Source: JASMHC01 sp964453855 (lineage in GTDB: Bacteria > Pseudomonadota > Alphaproteobacteria > Rhodobacterales > Rhodobacteraceae). Taken from it: a stretch of DNA of 6,787 bases. The position numbers and the translations under genes are program-made. The stretch covers positions 1-6,787 of the forward strand of contig CAYVRN010000103.1 in NCBI GenBank assembly GCA_964453855.1, read 5' to 3'. A model generated the notes under the pieces. That model ran no database searches and was not told the origin of the DNA. It saw only the letters and a list, made by a program, of their open reading frames with translations. Below are positions 5,540-6,787 of the stretch, in pieces; positions within the stretch are counted from its first letter, which is position 1, and every line of letters starts with the position of its first letter.

Positions 5540-6787
5540 TTAATAATCCCTCTCGAAAAACAGTCCGATATGCGAAGAGCCTTCCGAATCTACGGTGCCG
5601 CGCAAAACGGTCGAGGGCATAAGATCTAGGTTCAGGTTGATCACGCTGCGCCCGTTGGAATCCACTTCGACGTCCGAGTAGATGTTGTCACCTAAATACT
5701 TCCCGACGCTCACCGATGTATTCCCGTCAGCGTTTGACGTTACATCCAGATCATCCACCCCAACGCTCCGCCTTGCACGTTCCAAAACACTGTCCCCGCC
5801 CAGACCAGCCAGTGTGGCGACTGCCGACGCCAGTTGAACCGTTTGCAACGCCGAGATTTTTGCCAGCTCGCGTCCGAATAGGAATTGCGCAAGAATTTCA
5901 TCTTGGGGATAGGACCGATCAGATTGGAACGTCAGTTCCGGAGACAACGCAGGCCCTTCTAGGATGATCCGGACAGTGATCTCTTCTGCTTGCGATGAAC
6001 CGACCATTCTAAGCGTGGGAACAAACTGACCTTGCAGACGTGCAGTTCCCTCTTCTAGATCCAAGCGCTTACCTAGAATGTCCAAACGCCCTCTGATCAG
6101 AGCGAATTGCCCCTGAGGGATCACTGCCGAGGACGTACCACCCAGACGAAGGACACCCCCAAGCTCTGCATCCAGACCACGACCCCGCACAAAGATCCGG
6201 TTCTCGGCGGACAGGGTCAGGTCCAGATTGATGGGGTTCGTTGCGTCATTCTTTGCCGTGTCCTGCGGCCTATCCAATCCGGCATTGGCCAGGGTGCGCA
6301 AACTTTCCACCGATGCATTTCGATGTTCAATGTCCAGCAGGTCGCCGGACGCAACCGGGTTTGACGTAGGGATACGAATATCCAAAGCCTCAAGCATCAG
6401 GTCTCCGGTCAGGGTGAATGCATCGTCAGCGGAACCTTTCAAGAAAAGCTCTCCCGACGCCACGGAAGTGTAGAGTTGATTGTCGGTCAAACGCGCCCGA
6501 TCGACCAGCACGTTTACATCCACTGTTTGGGGCGTCAGCAAGCCAACGGATCCGCTTGTACTCAATTGCCCCCCGGAAGCGACATTCGCGGTCGACCTGA
6601 TCCGCGCGCGCCCGTTGTTCAGTTCAGCTATCAGTGCAACACCTGTCAGACTGTTGCGCACAGTTGGCAACGAAAGATGCACGTCTGTCGCCTGAACAAC
6701 CCCAGACAATGCCTCCAGGGTGAGCGGTCCCTGAAGGCGCAAGGCAAGCTCTGCTTCTCCCTTCACAGAATTTGGGGCGATTTGCCG
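5540..6787 (-). CDS. tamB: TamB, translocation and assembly module protein, C-terminal part
   Basis: The last 415 residues of a much larger protein; the frame is open through base 6787, so the N-terminus lies outside the window. TamB is anchored in the inner membrane and spans the periplasm as a long beta-helical groove. It works with the outer-membrane protein TamA and is implicated in outer-membrane protein insertion and phospholipid transport. The visible part shows repeated amphipathic beta strands (such as GELFLKGS and GGVLRLGG), then the conserved DUF490/TamB domain: AEEITVRIILEGPAL (267-281), SYPQDEILAQFLFGREL (292-308), LASAVATLAGLGG (319-331), a strand SVSVGKYLGDNIYSDVEV (358-375), and the terminal GLFFERDY (408-415) ending in an aromatic residue. 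No frameshift is seen. The first Met-like codon inside the window (GTG, 6766) is internal and not a start. tamA is expected upstream, beyond 6787. Confidence 0.95.
   Translation of the reverse strand, partial: RQIAPNSVKGEAELALRLQGPLTLEALSGVVQATDVHLSLPTVRNSLTGVALIAELNNGRARIRSTANVASGGQLSTSGSVGLLTPQTVDVNVLVDRARLTDNQLYTSVASGELFLKGSADDAFTLTGDLMLEALDIRIPTSNPVASGDLLDIEHRNASVESLRTLANAGLDRPQDTAKNDATNPINLDLTLSAENRIFVRGRGLDAELGGVLRLGGTSSAVIPQGQFALIRGRLDILGKRLDLEEGTARLQGQFVPTLRMVGSSQAEEITVRIILEGPALSPELTFQSDRSYPQDEILAQFLFGRELAKISALQTVQLASAVATLAGLGGDSVLERARRSVGVDDLDVTSNADGNTSVSVGKYLGDNIYSDVEVDSNGRSVINLNLDLMPSTVLRGTVDSEGSSHIGLFFERDY

Overview
The window looks like ordinary chromosomal DNA from an alphaproteobacterium, most likely a marine Roseobacter-group member of the Rhodobacteraceae. 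The GC content appears moderate. The gene set fits that group: a UspF/G-like stress protein, a secreted rhodanese with a CNGPWCGQS loop, a GMP-synthase-like glutamine amidotransferase, a type-2 glycerate kinase, DUF3429, DUF4864 and TamB. This assignment rests on protein recognition, not on a database search.

Layout. Positions 1-1440 (+ strand) are a tight cluster: the 3' end of a universal stress protein gene, a periplasmic rhodanese-like protein starting 1 nt after it, and a nitroreductase overlapping the rhodanese stop by 4 nt. After a 211-bp gap comes a small secreted protein of unknown function (1652-1942, +), closed by a strong intrinsic terminator at 1999-2032. A convergent glutamine amidotransferase follows (2043-2782, -). 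It carries one apparent single-base deletion in a G-run, which separates its first 27 or so residues from an otherwise intact catalytic domain. A divergent spacer leads to a full-length glycerate 2-kinase (2925-4184, +). Its stop codon overlaps the stop of a convergent DUF3429 membrane protein gene (4181-4609, -). Upstream of that on the same strand lie a DUF4864 secreted protein (4655-5053) with a recognisable promoter, and a tRNA-Leu(CAA) gene (5239-5324). The right end holds the C-terminal 415 residues of TamB (5540-6787, -), which runs out of the window.

How the genes relate. The first three genes probably share a transcript and suggest a stress or redox role: a stress protein, a sulfur or thiol protein exported to the periplasm, and a cytosolic FMN oxidoreductase. 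Glycerate kinase feeds glycerate into central carbon metabolism. TamB belongs to the outer-membrane protein and lipid transport system, and tamA is expected just beyond 6787. I see no CRISPR array, insertion sequence, prophage gene, toxin-antitoxin pair or obvious defence system. Nothing here amounts to a clear new biological system. The items most worth checking are the frameshifted amidotransferase, the rhodanese-nitroreductase pair and the small secreted Cys-pair protein. No stretch longer than 300 bases lacks a gene.
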